Position numbers and translations under genes: made by a program. DNA of 64,000 bases from Cryptomeria japonica. Taxonomy: Eukaryota > Streptophyta > Pinopsida > Cupressales > Cupressaceae. The stretch lies in the NCBI RefSeq assembly GCF_030272615.1, contig NC_081410.1:223627415-223691414 (forward strand), in the 5' to 3' direction. Positions 12,649-24,223 of this stretch are shown here, one piece after another. Below the pieces are notes generated by a model. That model saw nothing but the letters and a program-made list of their open reading frames with translations, searched no databases and was not told the origin of the DNA. Position 1 is the stretch's first letter; each line of letters begins with the position of its first letter.

Positions 12649-14310
12649 CTAATCTCTAAGATATTCAAAAGTATCTTTAAGCAATGGTTTTTTTATAATA
12701 TCTACAATTTGTTCCTTAGTAGGCACATAAACCCATCTAACTTCCTTTGCTTCAATATTTTCCTTCAAGAAATTATACCTTATAGAAACATGTTTTGATT
12801 TAGAATGAAATAATGGATTCTTTGACATATCAATAGAAACACTATTATCATAGTGAATAATAGTAGGCTCATCATAACTTACCCTTATATATTTCAACGT
12901 TTGTTTCATCCATAAAATTTGAGTGTAGTTAGTTGCAACAGCTACATATTCAGCTTCAGCAGTAGATAATGAAGTACATGATTGTTTCTTTCTAAGCCAT
13001 GAAACCAATTTATTTCCAAGAAAGAATGAACCACCTGTAGTGATCTTCTAATCATCCACATCTCCTTCCCAATCAGAGTTTGTATATGCACATAGTCTGA
13101 AATCATTATCTTTTGGATACCATAACCTATAGTCTGTTGTACCTGCTAAATATCTTAATATTCTTTTGACAACAATATCATGAGTTTCTCCAAGATCTGA
13201 CTGAAATCTAGAGGCAATACAAACAACATTCATTATATCAGGTCTAGTCTGGGTTAAGTACAACAATCAACCAATCATTGATTTGTTTATGCTTGGATTA
13301 ATTCTAGGAGATTCATCATCCTTTGACAATTTGCAACCGGTTATCATAGGAGTACCGACAGGTTTGGAGTTCCCAAGTCCAAACTTCTTAAGCAATTCCT
13401 TCACATACTTAGTTTGACAAATGAAAATTCCTTTATTAGTCTGAGTAATCTGGAAACCTAAGAAAAATTTCATCTCACCAATGATAGACATTTCAAATTC
13501 ATTTTTCATATCATCAGTAAATTTCATGTATAAACTTTCTTCTCCACCAAAAATGATATCATCCATAAAGAATTCAATGGTCAGTATATAATCATGCTCA
13601 ATCTTATAATATAAGTTACTATCAACATTACCTTTACTAAAACCAAGATTAGAAAGATATTTATCTAATCTAGCATGCCATGCTCTAGGGGCTTGTTTCA
13701 AACCATATAAAGCTTTCTTCAATCTACAAACCATGTCTTTGTCCTCTGATAAAGAAAATACATTAGGTTTCTCAATGTAGACTTCCTCTTCAAGATCTCT
13801 ATTCAAAAATGTACATTTGACATCCATCTGATATACCTTGTAGTTCTTGTGTGTAGCATAGGCAATAAATAGTCTTACTGCTTCAATTCTTGCAATCAGA
13901 GCATAAGTTTCATCATAATCAACTCCTTCTTCCTATGAATAACATTTGCAAAGAAATGTAGATTTATTTCTCACAAATTGACCATCCTCATTTAACTTAT
14001 TCCTGAAAACTCATTTAGTTCCAATAATATTCTTATCTTTAAGTCTAGGAACTAATTCCCAAGTCTTATTCTTTTCTATCTGATCTAATTCCTCTTCCAT
14101 TGCTTTCATCCAATTCTCATCTTTACTTTCTTCAATAAAAGATGTTGGTTTTGTTTGATAAATTAAACATACCTCTTTAGCAACTAACCTTCTTCTAGTC
14201 ATCACACCTTTCCTTTTATCTCCAATGATCTGATCTTTAAAATGATTCAACTTCACATACCTGGGTTTTTTTCTGAATGTCTTGACTTTGTTATTCTTTC
14301 TTCCCTCCAT
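12649..14310 (-). pseudogene. COP1 reverse transcriptase and RNase H, broken
   Basis: On the minus strand, 14310-14011 carries the N-terminal RT block (WMKAMEEELDQIEKNKTWEL). 13827-13267 carries the core: MDVKCTFLNRDLEEEVYIEKP, the LYGLKQAPRAWH block, and FMDD at the catalytic YVDD position. The connection block with TRPDI (13266-13048) and RNase H (13008-12649) follow. RNase H has SWLRKKQ, the STAEAEYVA block and HYDN. These are standard Ty1/Copia signatures. The parts lie in different frames with stops between them (for example near 13030 and 13860-14010), so no full enzyme can be made. The aspartate pair of the active site is still present. This domain would copy element RNA into DNA in virus-like particles. 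Confidence 0.93.
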
Positions 14311-14442
14311 CAGTCACTGTGGAATTTTTGATGTTATCAGAGCAATTGGATCTATGCTCTAAACTAATTCTTGCACTATCAGTTTTGATCTAACAAATTC
14401 ATATTCCGGTCCATAGTCATATGATCTAATCTAATTGTTATC

Positions 14443-15211
14443 CTACTCATCCACATTGACATTTATGCTTTCCATTATCCTATTCAATCTTTTGTTATAT
14501 CTATATGTTTTTCTCTTAGTGGAATAACCCAAAAATATACCTTCATCACTTCTAGGATCAAATTTTTGTGATGCATCATTTCTTCTAATATGGCATTTAC
14601 TTCCAAAAAATTTGATATATCTAACATTAGGAGTATGAGAAAACCATAATTCATAAGGTGTCTTACTGGTATCACCTTTTATATGTACTCTATTGAAAGT
14701 GTATATAGTGGTATTGATAGCTTCTCTCCAATAGATATTAGGGAATTTTGCATGCATAATCATTGTCCTTGTATCATCTAAGATAGTTCAGTTCTTTCTT
14801 TCCACTAAATTCCATTCTATTGTGGGTTCTAGGTGTAGAAAATTGTCTTTTGATTCCATGCTTCTTAAAAAAATTGTTGAACTCACTAGATGCAAACTCA
14901 CCACCTTCATCTAATCTTAAGTATTTTGTCTTCAATCCTATTTCTGTCTCAACCAAAGCTTTAAAAATTTTGAATTTCTCAAGAGTTTCAGATTTTTCTT
15001 TCAAAAATGCAACTCACATCATTCTAGAATAGTCATCAATAAGCAACACAATATCTATCACCTTGAAAACATTTAGTCCTTGCCATTCCACACAGATCAG
15101 TATGAATAAGATCAATATTTTCATTAGATCTATCATGTATGCTTCTGAAAGATGTTCTAACTTGCTTAAACATTTGACATTATCTACATACCAGATTATG
15201 AGGTTTAACAA
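14443..15211 (-). pseudogene. COP1 integrase core, broken
   Basis: Minus-strand blocks are IDDYSRMM (first catalytic Asp region, ~15020), then LRLDEGGEFASSEF (second Asp, ~14915) and THNRMEFSGKKEL, the position of the catalytic Glu. They match the Copia integrase D,D-35-E fold in order, followed by the usual C-terminal blocks PYELWF and FGSKCHIRR and YSTKRKTYR at 14700-14500. Frames change near 15010 and 14770, and stops are present. The upstream zinc-binding part is separated from this core by the insertion 15237-15714. Integrase would join element DNA to the chromosome with a 5-bp stagger, matching the TSD lengths here. Confidence 0.9.
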
Positions 15212-15236
15212 TCTTGGGAAAATCTCTGACAGCTTC

Positions 15237-15714
15237 TGTTGAACTTGTGAGATTTTGCCAAGATCAAGAGCTCAATTAAAAGTATAATAGAGAGACAAAA
15301 TAAATGATAGGAATAAATTGTGTTCTATCAAGATGAAAATACTGATCAACTGGATCATCAACCAATCAATTGTTACATACAATGTAGATTAGCCTTCTTA
15401 GAAAGGCAAGGCTATGTGGATGTGTGAGCACACAAACATGACATGTGGCTCAATGAGAAACAAGGGTAGGTAGGAAATAGGTGTGGTAGGTAGGAGAAAT
15501 AATATAACATTCCACATGAGGTGGATCACCCACCGAAGGTGAAATGTAACAACAAGATAAGACCATAAAAGGTGGAAATTCTCCTACACACACTATCCCA
15601 ATGTGGCACAAACACCCAAGTGTCTCATATACAAAGTACTATGATATGCATGTACCTAAGTAAACTTAAGTAAGGTGTAATAATATCAAACATGAATAAA
15701 TAATTACACCAACA
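15237..15714. mobile_element. 478-bp LTR-like insertion in COP1 integrase
   Basis: The insert splits integrase between the codons for ...KISS and (E)AVRDFPKIV. It begins TGTTGAAC and ends ACCAACA, so it has retroelement-type termini, and the wider ends TTCTGTTG and CAACAGAA are an 8-bp inverted repeat. No clear TSD is visible (GCTTC on the left, GAACT on the right). It is non-coding. It may be a short solo LTR or a small non-autonomous element; I do not recognise it. Confidence 0.6.
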
Positions 15715-16470
15715 GAACTGATCTTGACTATGCAATCAAAGTTTACATGACACGTCCTCTTATGCCATAACCAGCTTTCATCAACCTGAGCAATCAAGCA
15801 ATCTTTCTCAATGGAGTTCAGATGAAATATGTTTCCTTTGGTCTGAGTTTCAGATGCAATCTTCAATCTAGATCTATTGACAATCTTGCATTTTCCATCC
15901 TTAAATTGCAAATGAAATCCTCTATTGACCATCTGACCTACACTAAAAAGATTATGCTTCAATCCTTCAACATAATAAACATTATCAGTATTAGTCTTAC
16001 CATCCAAGGATATTTTTCCTTTTCCTTTGACCCTACATGCCTTGTTGTCTCCAATCTGACTAATCTACCATCAAATTCTTGCAAAGTTAAGAACTTCCTC
16101 TTGTCACCGGTCATGTGATGTGAGCATCCATTGTTTATAACCCATTCATATTTTTCTTCAAGTTTAGCAGCTAAAGCCTTCTCCTCAATATGAGTTGCTT
16201 TAATGATAGATTCTGGAGAATCATCCTTGATAGTAATAAAGACCCAATCTTTACCAGAGCTTATATTACTAGATACACTTACAAGTTCAACATCATCATC
16301 ATCAGTAATACCAAAATCATCATCACCATCATAATAACATGATTTATCCTTATTCCTTCTAAATCTAGGTTTGTTCTGATATTTTGGATTAGGCTTAAAA
16401 TTCCTCATTAATCTTTCTTGATTCCTACCAGCTCTCTCAGGATATCTAGAAGCAAAATGACCAATCTTAG
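15715..16470 (-). pseudogene. COP1 gag C-terminus, protease and pre-integrase domain
   Basis: The minus strand reads from the second half of the gag zinc knuckle (IGHFASRYPERAG, ~16465-16430) through a charged linker into the protease block WVINNGCSHHMTGDK, at about 16110-16150. There the family's catalytic DSG reads NNG. After a frameshift near 16000 comes the pre-integrase region: YVEGLKHNLFSVGQ, then ESWLWHKRTCHVNF with the first zinc ligands. Loss of the catalytic Asp means the protease is inactive even apart from the frameshift. Confidence 0.87.
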
Positions 16471-17588
16471 TGATGAATACTAAGAGGGGGGGTGAATTAG
16501 TATACCAAAAAATACTGTAATCAATCTTTTAAACAATTTAACAGATAATCAGTGCAACAAATTCACTAATAAACCGGTTAAGATAAGTGCAAACCAAATA
16601 GAAAACAAAGCATTCACCCACGAAAGCACAATCACCATAACATGAGATATTTGACGTGGAAACCCAAATGGGAAAAACCACGGTGAGCAGAAACTCACAA
16701 GTAACTATCTGCAGAATAGTAACCAGATCAGTTAAGGTCATACAATGTTCTTCACCAGAATAGATCTTGTTAGGAATCTAGATCTCTATTAGGAGATAAG
16801 TCATGTTAAAGACTACCTTGTTAAAGGATTTCAAATCCACAATTGTGAACCACCTTGTTAGAGGATTTACAAAGGCTTTGTTGGGCCTACCTGGTTAAGG
16901 GTTTCAGACTTGTTGAAGATATTAGTAATCAACAAGTGAATGATCTAGATAATAACACAGTATGCTTAATTAGATCCTTGACAACTCATTGTTAATGCAT
17001 TTCAGCATTACTTTAGTCTTCTATATCTGCACGCTCTATATCTTCACATAGACCTAACCTTCTCTTCACTGATCACACATAAAATAACCTTTTCTTCTCT
17101 ATCACACTTTCAAAACTTAGACATGATGTCCTTATAAAGGAATCTGATTTCATGTCTGTCCAATAAGATTAGAGTACAAGTTACTAGGTATAGTGAACCT
17201 AGACACATTTGGTAACACAACACAAAAATACCACCAAAGTGTCGGTGGATGATAACTCATCACACATTACAATAATACCGGTTGGTAACTCATCACAGAT
17301 ATATATCGGTTAATATAATATATCGATTACCGGTTGTCAAAAATGAAGACTGGAAGATCATAGTGATCCGATCAAAAGTAGACTACCGCTTGGGTCCTTC
17401 ATTCTGCTTGAGATCCTTGTACCGCTTGGGGTCTTCAGTCAATCTATGACCGGTAAACATCTTCTGCAAAATACCAATAGTCTAAAGACTACATATTCAA
17501 TGACATACAATACCAGTTGAGCATTACTCATACATCAAGTAAGTGTGTGTCCATCAATGACAATCAAAACATCATCACAATTGCAACA
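16471..17588 (-). mobile_element. Solo NAX LTR in COP1 gag
   Basis: This 1,118-bp insertion runs from TGATGAATACTAAG to ...TTGCAACA with a perfect TSD CTTAG (16466-16470 and 17589-17593). It matches the NAX LTRs throughout: the G-run box, 'gtggaaacccaaatggg' at 16657, the palindrome at 17477-17491, and scattered ACCGGT words. No internal region remains, so it arose by LTR-LTR recombination. It cuts the COP1 gag zinc knuckle in two. Confidence 0.93.
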
Positions 17589-18436
17589 CTTAGTGCATGA
17601 AAAACATTTAAAATATAATTTTCCTTCATACTTACTTCCAGTGGTCCTTTAGGGATTCTTCTAGAAATTAGGGCTTCCAACTCTTCAAGTTCTTTGTCTT
17701 CTCTCTCAATGTCTTCCAAATCTTTAGCATATAACTCCTTCCAATCTATCTTCTGCCTACTAGAAGCAGATGCTTTAAATGTAGTCTTTGTAGTACTCTG
17801 ATCTCCAAGTTCCTCAAGCTCAAAAGCAGTCAATTTACCGAGTAATGTATCTCTAGTAATAGGGGTACTTGACATTGTCCAAATTTCATTAATTACAGTA
17901 GCCTTCATCTTGTAAGCCGAAGGTAGAACTCTTAGAATCTTTCACACAACCTCATCCTCACTAATTGATCTACTGTAGCATTTGATTCCCATGACAATCT
18001 CATTCACTCTATCCATGAAAGAACTTATCTTCTCATCTTCTCCCATCTTCAAAGTTTCATATCTCACTTAGAAACCTTCAAGTTTTGCAATCTTTACTGC
18101 TTGGTTGCCTTCATAAAGAGTTTCAAGCTTTGTCCAGATCTTCTTTGCATTCTCCAACTCTATAACATTTAATAACCTTTCATCAAATAGGGCACTTAGC
18201 AATGCTTCCTTCGCTCTGACATCATTTTCAGCTCTCATTTGTTCATCAGCAATTTTCGATGTTCCAGAATTAGGATCATGAGGTATTTACCCTTTCTCCA
18301 CTATCTCCCAATATTTAGTTCTAAAACATCTCAGATGAATCTTCATTCGCTCCTTCCATATCTTGTAATTTGTACCATCAAATTTAGGACTCTCCTTCTA
18401 ATAGGGATTGAATGTGGAACTAGATGCAATTGCCAT
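17589..18436 (-). pseudogene. COP1 gag N-terminal part, broken
   Basis: The minus strand has a plausible start at ATG 18436-18434 (MAIASSS...), soon followed by the Copia gag block KFDGTNYKIWKERMKIHL. The downstream part (17908-17589) includes an acidic Glu/Lys linker and the start of the zinc knuckle (CFHA...), which continues after the solo LTR at 16470. Several stops and at least one frameshift separate the two parts. Gag would form the particle that packages element RNA. The identification rests on the start block and on position between PBS and protease. Confidence 0.8.
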
Positions 18437-18477
18437 CGGATCTCCTCAAGCGGTTAAGCTTCTATAGAGAGGACCGA

Positions 18478-18489
18478 GCTCTGATACCA
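18478..18489 (-). promoter_or_regulatory. COP1 primer binding site
   Basis: gctctgatacca is the reverse complement of TGGTATCAGAGC, the site complementary to the 3' end of initiator-Met tRNA used by many plant Copia elements. It is two bases from the 5' LTR edge at 18492. Confidence 0.9.
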
Positions 18490-18491
18490 AT

Positions 18492-19005
18492 TGTTAGACA
18501 AATCTGATATCAAGATAAATCAAAGAGGGGGGAAGAATCAGTTTTTTAACAAAAATCAGAACTATTGTAGATTAAAACCTTTATACTGGAGCACAAGGAA
18601 ACCAACACAATGAAAGATAAAACATGGAAGAGAAACACACAAAAACACCAATATTTTGACATGGAAAACCCAGTAAAGGGAAAAACCATGGTGGGAAACC
18701 CTACCCACAATCAAATAATACTTTTACAGTAGTATCTAAATTAATTACAATGGGTATTGTACTTGCAATTAGGCCAACCGCCTAGATATCACTACTCATC
18801 ACAAAAGAGAAGTCTCACTGACTTACAAAAGCATCGAACTACAATCTGGAAAGAATGAACTATGAATGTAGTATCTCCTAATGCTTGATACAGTTCCGGT
18901 TAAGCACAAATGTCTTCCCTATAACGCCAAAAACCTTCTGTTGAATGATATATCACTTGTTCACACATAACCTTCCTCTGATAATGCAGACATAACCATC
19001 GATCC
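18492..19005 (-). mobile_element. COP1 5' LTR, proximal segment
   Basis: The segment starts TGTTAGACAAATC and follows the 3' LTR closely until GATCC (19001-19005), where OGA is inserted. The remainder of this LTR is at 59338-60043. Joined length is about 1,215 bp, against 1,208 bp for the other LTR. Confidence 0.9.
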
Positions 19006-19129
19006 TGTTGGGACTCATAAAATTTGAGATTTTGTGAGGCCCATTTTCAAGATTTTGCATCTATACTTTCATTTTGGCATGGCTTATCAACCTTTGGGAA
19101 AATGAAATTGGCAAGCATAAAGCCACTTC
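19006..19129 (+). mobile_element. OGA 5' LTR, first 124 bp
   Basis: It matches the start of the 3' LTR at 56025 ('ggaactcataaaattt', 'gtgaggcccattttcaag', 'ttggcatggcttatcaacc') and breaks at 19129, where NAX-2 is inserted. Confidence 0.9.
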
Positions 19130-20270
19130 TGATGAATACTAAGAGGGGGGGGTGAATTAGTATACCAAAAAATACTGAACTCAAACACTTAAATAGTTTA
19201 GCAGTAAACCGGTATAACAGTTGTACTAACAAACCAGCTAAGACAAATGCAAACCAAACAGCAAATAAGGCATTCACCCACAGGAGCACAATCACCATAA
19301 CACAAGATATTTTGACATGGAAACCCAAATGGGAAAAACCATGGTGAGATGAAACTCACAAGTAACTATCTGCAGAATAGTAACCAGACCGGTTAAGGTC
19401 ATACAATGTTATTCACCAAAATAGGTCTTGTTAGGAATCTCAATCTCTTTTAGGAGATAATTCCGATAGACTACCTTGTGAGAGGATTTCAGATCCATAG
19501 TTGTGAACCACCTTGTTAGAGGATTTACAAAGGCTTTTCTAGACCTACCTGGTTAAGGGTTTCAGACTTGTCAAAGATGTGAGTAATCAACAAGTGAGTG
19601 ATCTAAATACTAGCATAGTATGCTTGGTTAGATCCTTGATAGCTCATTGTTAATGCATTTCAGCATTACTTCAGTCTTCAATATTTCCACACTCTATTTC
19701 TTCACATAGAACTCATCTACTTCTATGATCGCACATACAAAAACCTCATCAACCACCTAAAACCCTAACATCTGCTAAAACCCTAGACATGATGTCCTTA
19801 TAAAGGAATCTGATTTCATGTCGGTCCAATAGGATTACATTGCAAGTTCCTAGGTTTAGTGCATCTGGACACATTTGGTAACACAACATAGAATTACCAC
19901 CAAAGTGTTGGTGGATGATAACTCATCACAAAGTAATACCGGTTCATACATTTACCGATTACCAGTTCATACATTTTACCAATTACCGGTTTGTCAAAAT
20001 GAAGACTAGGAAAAATGATAACAACCACTTTGTTCCTTCATACCGCTTTGGGATCCTCAAACTGCTTGAGTCTTCATACCTCTTGGGTCTTCATACCGCT
20101 TGAGATTGGTAAACACTTTCTGCAAAACACCGATAGTCTAAAGACTATAATACATAATACCAGTTGGAACAAATACCGGTTGAGCATAATTCATACATAC
20201 AAAAAGTGATCTCAAAGCAAGTGTGTGTCTATCAATGACAATCACACCATCATCATCAAAAATGCCAACA
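19130..20270 (-). mobile_element. NAX-2 3' LTR
   Basis: The 1,141-bp LTR runs from TGATGAATACTAAG to ...AATGCCAACA. It contains the G-run box, the 'ggaaacccaaatggg' block (~19319), the palindrome atagtctaaagactat (20133-20148) and diverged 'ttcataccgctt' repeats (20035-20105). The PPT (gtctccccctttgg on the plus strand) follows at 20271-20284. Confidence 0.92.
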
Positions 20271-20550
20271 GTCTCCCCCTTTGGCATTGATGGCAACACT
20301 TAGGAAAATTTTGACATCTAAGTGTTTTACAACAAAAAAATATGCCATAACCAAAATTACCCCCCTTAAGCATATACACTATCCCTTTTGTAGAAAATAC
20401 AATGTATACTACTCCCTTAAAGAGATAGCATGAAAGTATACATAGCATTCACCAAAATTTTAAATACAAAATACTACTCCCCCTTTGCTAATAATGACAA
20501 AGTATTGTAGAATAACTCATGTTTCTCATTATCATTAATATAATAAATGT

Positions 20551-23500
20551 TTATGACAATAATGAGTGAAACTTATCAAAAAATGATTTAAAATCCTGCA
20601 TGAAGGTCTTCATCGATAAGGACCATGATTCAAGTAATGAGGTAGTCACCTCACTTTCTGTTTGCATCTGGGATACCTGTTCCTCCATGGCATCTATTGT
20701 GCTCATCTCTTGAGTGACCGTTAAGGCATCTAGATTAAGATAGCACTTCTAAAGTATTTGCAGTCTGGGTAGTAGAACCAGTTGAAGTTCCTACAAATCT
20801 CTGGTTCGATTTCTAACCTCCAACTCTATTCTAACAGACTGGAGCTGAAATCGGTGAATAGTTTGCCCATATGTAGTAAAATAATCATTGGGTGTCTTGA
20901 AGGTGCTTATAAATGCCTGCAAATCAGATTGCAGTTTTTCTTTCTATGCAAGCACATCATCACAAAAGAGATGGGGTTGGCTTATCTTATTGAGCAGCAG
21001 TTTACCCTCATACATAGCATCTCTTATGTCTTTCTACTCTTTCTGAAGTTCACACTGGAGCTCATTCAATTTCTTCACTAAGACAATGTTTAGTGCCTTT
21101 TGATGCTTCTTTTGTGCGTTAGCTTCAACAACCTCTTCCAGGCTTTGTACCTAGTCCTCCACAACTGTGCATAGAAGTTTTAGCTGGGCCAAAGGGGAAT
21201 TAGTACTAGGGAGGTTGGTATCAGGAATCAAACTGGTAAGTGTATCCATCGCAGTTTGAATAACTTCTTGCTCCTTTTTCCTCCTTAAAGCTTCCAGTCG
21301 CTCTTGAGCAAGCTTAATGCTTTGGAGCAGCTCTAATTCATTTGCAGATTGGAGGTTAGTGGGACTAGTAATATCAGCCAGTTTGGCTTGACTACCAGTT
21401 GCCTTTGGTATCTCCATATGTGTGCTCTTTTCCGCTTCCTTCTTCGCTTTGGCTTTTTGCTTTTCCTCTTCTGCCTTCTTTTGTTCCTCTACTTCTTTCT
21501 TTTTCTTTTCTTCATCCTTCTTCCTTTCTTCTTCCTTCTTCTTCTCTTCTTCTTTCTTCTTCTCCTCTTCTTGTTTCCTCTTCTCCTCTTCTTGTTTCCT
21601 TTTCTCCTCTTCCTATTTCCTCTTCTCCTCTTCCTTTTTCTTCTTCTCCTTTTCCTGTTTCCCCTTCTCCTCTTCCTTTTTCTTCTTCTCCTCTTCCTGT
21701 TTCTTTTTCTCCTCTTCTGCTTGTTTCCTCTTCTCTTCCGCTTGCACTTTATCAGCCTTTTCTTTGTCCTATTTTTCCTTGTCCACTCTCTCTTTATCAA
21801 CCTTTTCCTTTGCTGCATCCAGAGTGACATTTTCACCATCCAAAGCATCAATGTCAATTGTGTCCATCTGTTTAGTGACCGGTTCTCCTTCACTATCATA
21901 TACCTCATCCGGTTTTTTGATTTCTAGTTCTTGCTTAGCCTTCTTGTTGGCTTCAGACACTTGGTGCAACCTCAGAGCGACTTTGGCATGTGAGTGTGCA
22001 TCTTTTACCACTTCAGGAACTTTCCCTTTCAGTAACATGAGTCTTCTTCTTCTCATGAAGAAGAGACCTTTGTATTTATCCATAACTTCATAGAGTTTTG
22101 AATTTGACATATCAGGAAAATATTGTGCAAAAATTTCTTCTCTTATTTCCTGTTCCTTTTCTATAGCAATGCGCCATTTGTTATCTAAAGAATTGTATAA
22201 AGAATCCGGTGTCACAGATCTAATTTCTAATGGCGACCAGTCATTAATACATAAATATTGAATAACTTCCTATTCAACTTCCTCCTTTTCATTGTCATTA
22301 AAATCATCAAAATGATCTATTAAATCACTTAGCACTTTTATCCTAATATTCTTGATAGTTCTTTGACAATGTGTCAATGGTTTGTAAGAGGAAATGTCTA
22401 TATTTACCTGTGCTGATGATGTTGGTTCATTGCTAGTTGTCTTTGTGTTCTTCCTCATTTGCCTAGTCTTTTTAGGTTGTACCTTAGCTTCTGTATCCTC
22501 AGAATCTAGTGAGGTGTTCTTAGTTTTCCGCTTTCTTTCAAAGACCTTGGCAGGTGCAACTTCTGGTTTCTTCTTGACCGGTAACCGATTGGTCACTTTA
22601 GGACTTGCTGAAGTAACCAGTGAGGATACCAATGGCACTGCCTTTCCCTTCTTCACTGAAGGTTCTTCAACTAGTGTTACCCACTCCAGGTATGTGTTGA
22701 TTCTCTTCTTCTTTGGATCAAGAGGTGAGGCAAGTAGGGTAGAGGCATACCCATCGAGCATGTCATACATCACCTCATATCCCATGGGTTCCACTTCTTC
22801 CTTTTTGGGCTCAACTGCCTCCATTATGCACTTATCTACTCTGATGATAAAGTAGATGTCCTCTTCATACTTCTTGACAATATCACCAGATATTCTCATC
22901 CTCTAGCTCATCTTGCGTCTGAATTCATCAAAGTATTTATTCAGGACTCCAGGATAACCAGTTCCCACCACTTGTTCTCTAATTTTCTTGGTAACCGGTT
23001 GGTCAGCAGACCATTAAATATCACCGACTCCCAAAAAATAGCCTTGAAAATAGAAAAACAAACCTACCAACAGTTGTCCAAATTTAAATCTTAAGGCATT
23101 GTCCTATTTGATAAACTTCAAGTTTACCAGAAGTTGCCTATGCATACAGGTGCATAGATCAAATGATGCATCTTCCATGATCATTTTGTAGGCTGCATTC
23201 ACTGCAGCTGCAGAGACAAAGTTTATTCTGCTAGCATATAATGTCTGGTATCCAATCACCATGCAGGCATACTTGACCAAATCAACCTTGAAGGTGTTAA
23301 CGATCATTCCCCATTGGTCGCTCAAAGAATCAGTGAGCTTGGTCATTTCCGTCTTAATGACTTTCCTTAGGGCTGGCACTTCTCCAACGTTATAGAAATC
23401 GGTGACGGCATGAATCGCTTCTAGTGTGATGTCATGTGTCTGCTCAAGATACATTTTGTCACCGTGCACTCTACTTAGGATGATGCGGATGTGATGTTTT

Positions 23501-23781
23501 ATGAATTCTTCAAGAAAATAGACCACATTGTGAAGTTTCTTTCTTTCCAGGATGATGTATTATGGTTTGATCTTCTTGTCATTCCCGCAAAATAAACCTA
23601 AATAAGAATGGATCACTAGGGATCCTAGGTCTTCTATTTTGCAATCAATATAATCTAAAATACCTTCCTCAACTATAACACCAATGGGTATCTAGGATAG
23701 GGCATTGTATTTCATCTTCCTTTGTATGAAATCTGTTGAATCACTAGGTGCACTTTAACTGGAGTGCGATGCAGAAGCCAT
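20551..23781 (-). pseudogene. NAX-2 ORF2, unknown protein, frame kept, nonsense codons only
   Basis: The minus strand from ATG 23781-23779 to TAA 20553-20551 is 3,231 bp, exactly 1,077 codons. All long open stretches lie in one frame, so there is no net frameshift. I located 14 internal stops, all TAG or TAA; most align with Gln codons in NAX-1. The protein has an N-terminal globular part of ~360 residues (blocks KKLHNVVYFLEEF, CMVIGYQTLYA), then a Lys-rich linker, a second compact block (SYKPLTHCQRTIKN ... EIREEIFAQYFPD), an Arg/Lys/Gln/Glu repeat, and a Leu-rich C-terminal coiled coil. I do not recognise it. It has no RT, integrase or protease signature. An envelope-like or host-derived protein is possible. 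Confidence 0.85.
21550..21740 (-). repeat. 21-bp tandem repeat coding for KRKQEEE-like heptads
   Basis: About eight units of 21 bp within ORF2, on the coding strand aagaggaaacaggaagagga-like, code for a 7-residue Lys/Arg/Gln/Glu unit. Alternating blocks of basic and acidic residues suggest a single alpha-helix or charged coiled coil. One unit has CAG changed to TAG. The long frames read on the opposite strand here are shadows of this repeat. Confidence 0.85.
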
Positions 23782-24223
23782 GATAAACAAAGAAGCTCAA
23801 AAAATACCTTCATGAATCAAGATTTAGGGATTTGACACTGTAGCTAGCAACACACCACTTTGGTCACTTGGAACATCACTTAGTGTTATTCACTTGATTG
23901 ATTGATACTATCTCTGGATTCTACTTCAAAGTTTTTGAAATCTCTCTGAATCGTAAAACAAATCATCTTTGGTCGCTCTGCACTTGAGAATTTCTTCATT
24001 CGCAAATTGATAAGTGAAAATGACTTGAAAATTCCTTTTAAACAAATTCTTCACCTACCATAATAAATGCTCCACCATTAGGTTATAAACCCTAATTTTG
24101 CCTTTTATTGTTTCCGACCTTCTGTTGATTGACAGGTAACATATACCAGTTAAGGTCTTTTACCGATGTAAACCGGGGGTTCGAAACATTTCACCAATTT
24201 GTTCCCCCAATATTTTTTGAAGC

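Noticed and set aside
21349-22093. Long plus-strand frames rich in Phe, Leu and Ser that look like membrane proteins
   Set aside because: They are the opposite strand of the Glu/Lys repeat in NAX-2 ORF2. The minus frame runs in phase with the rest of ORF2 over 3.2 kb.
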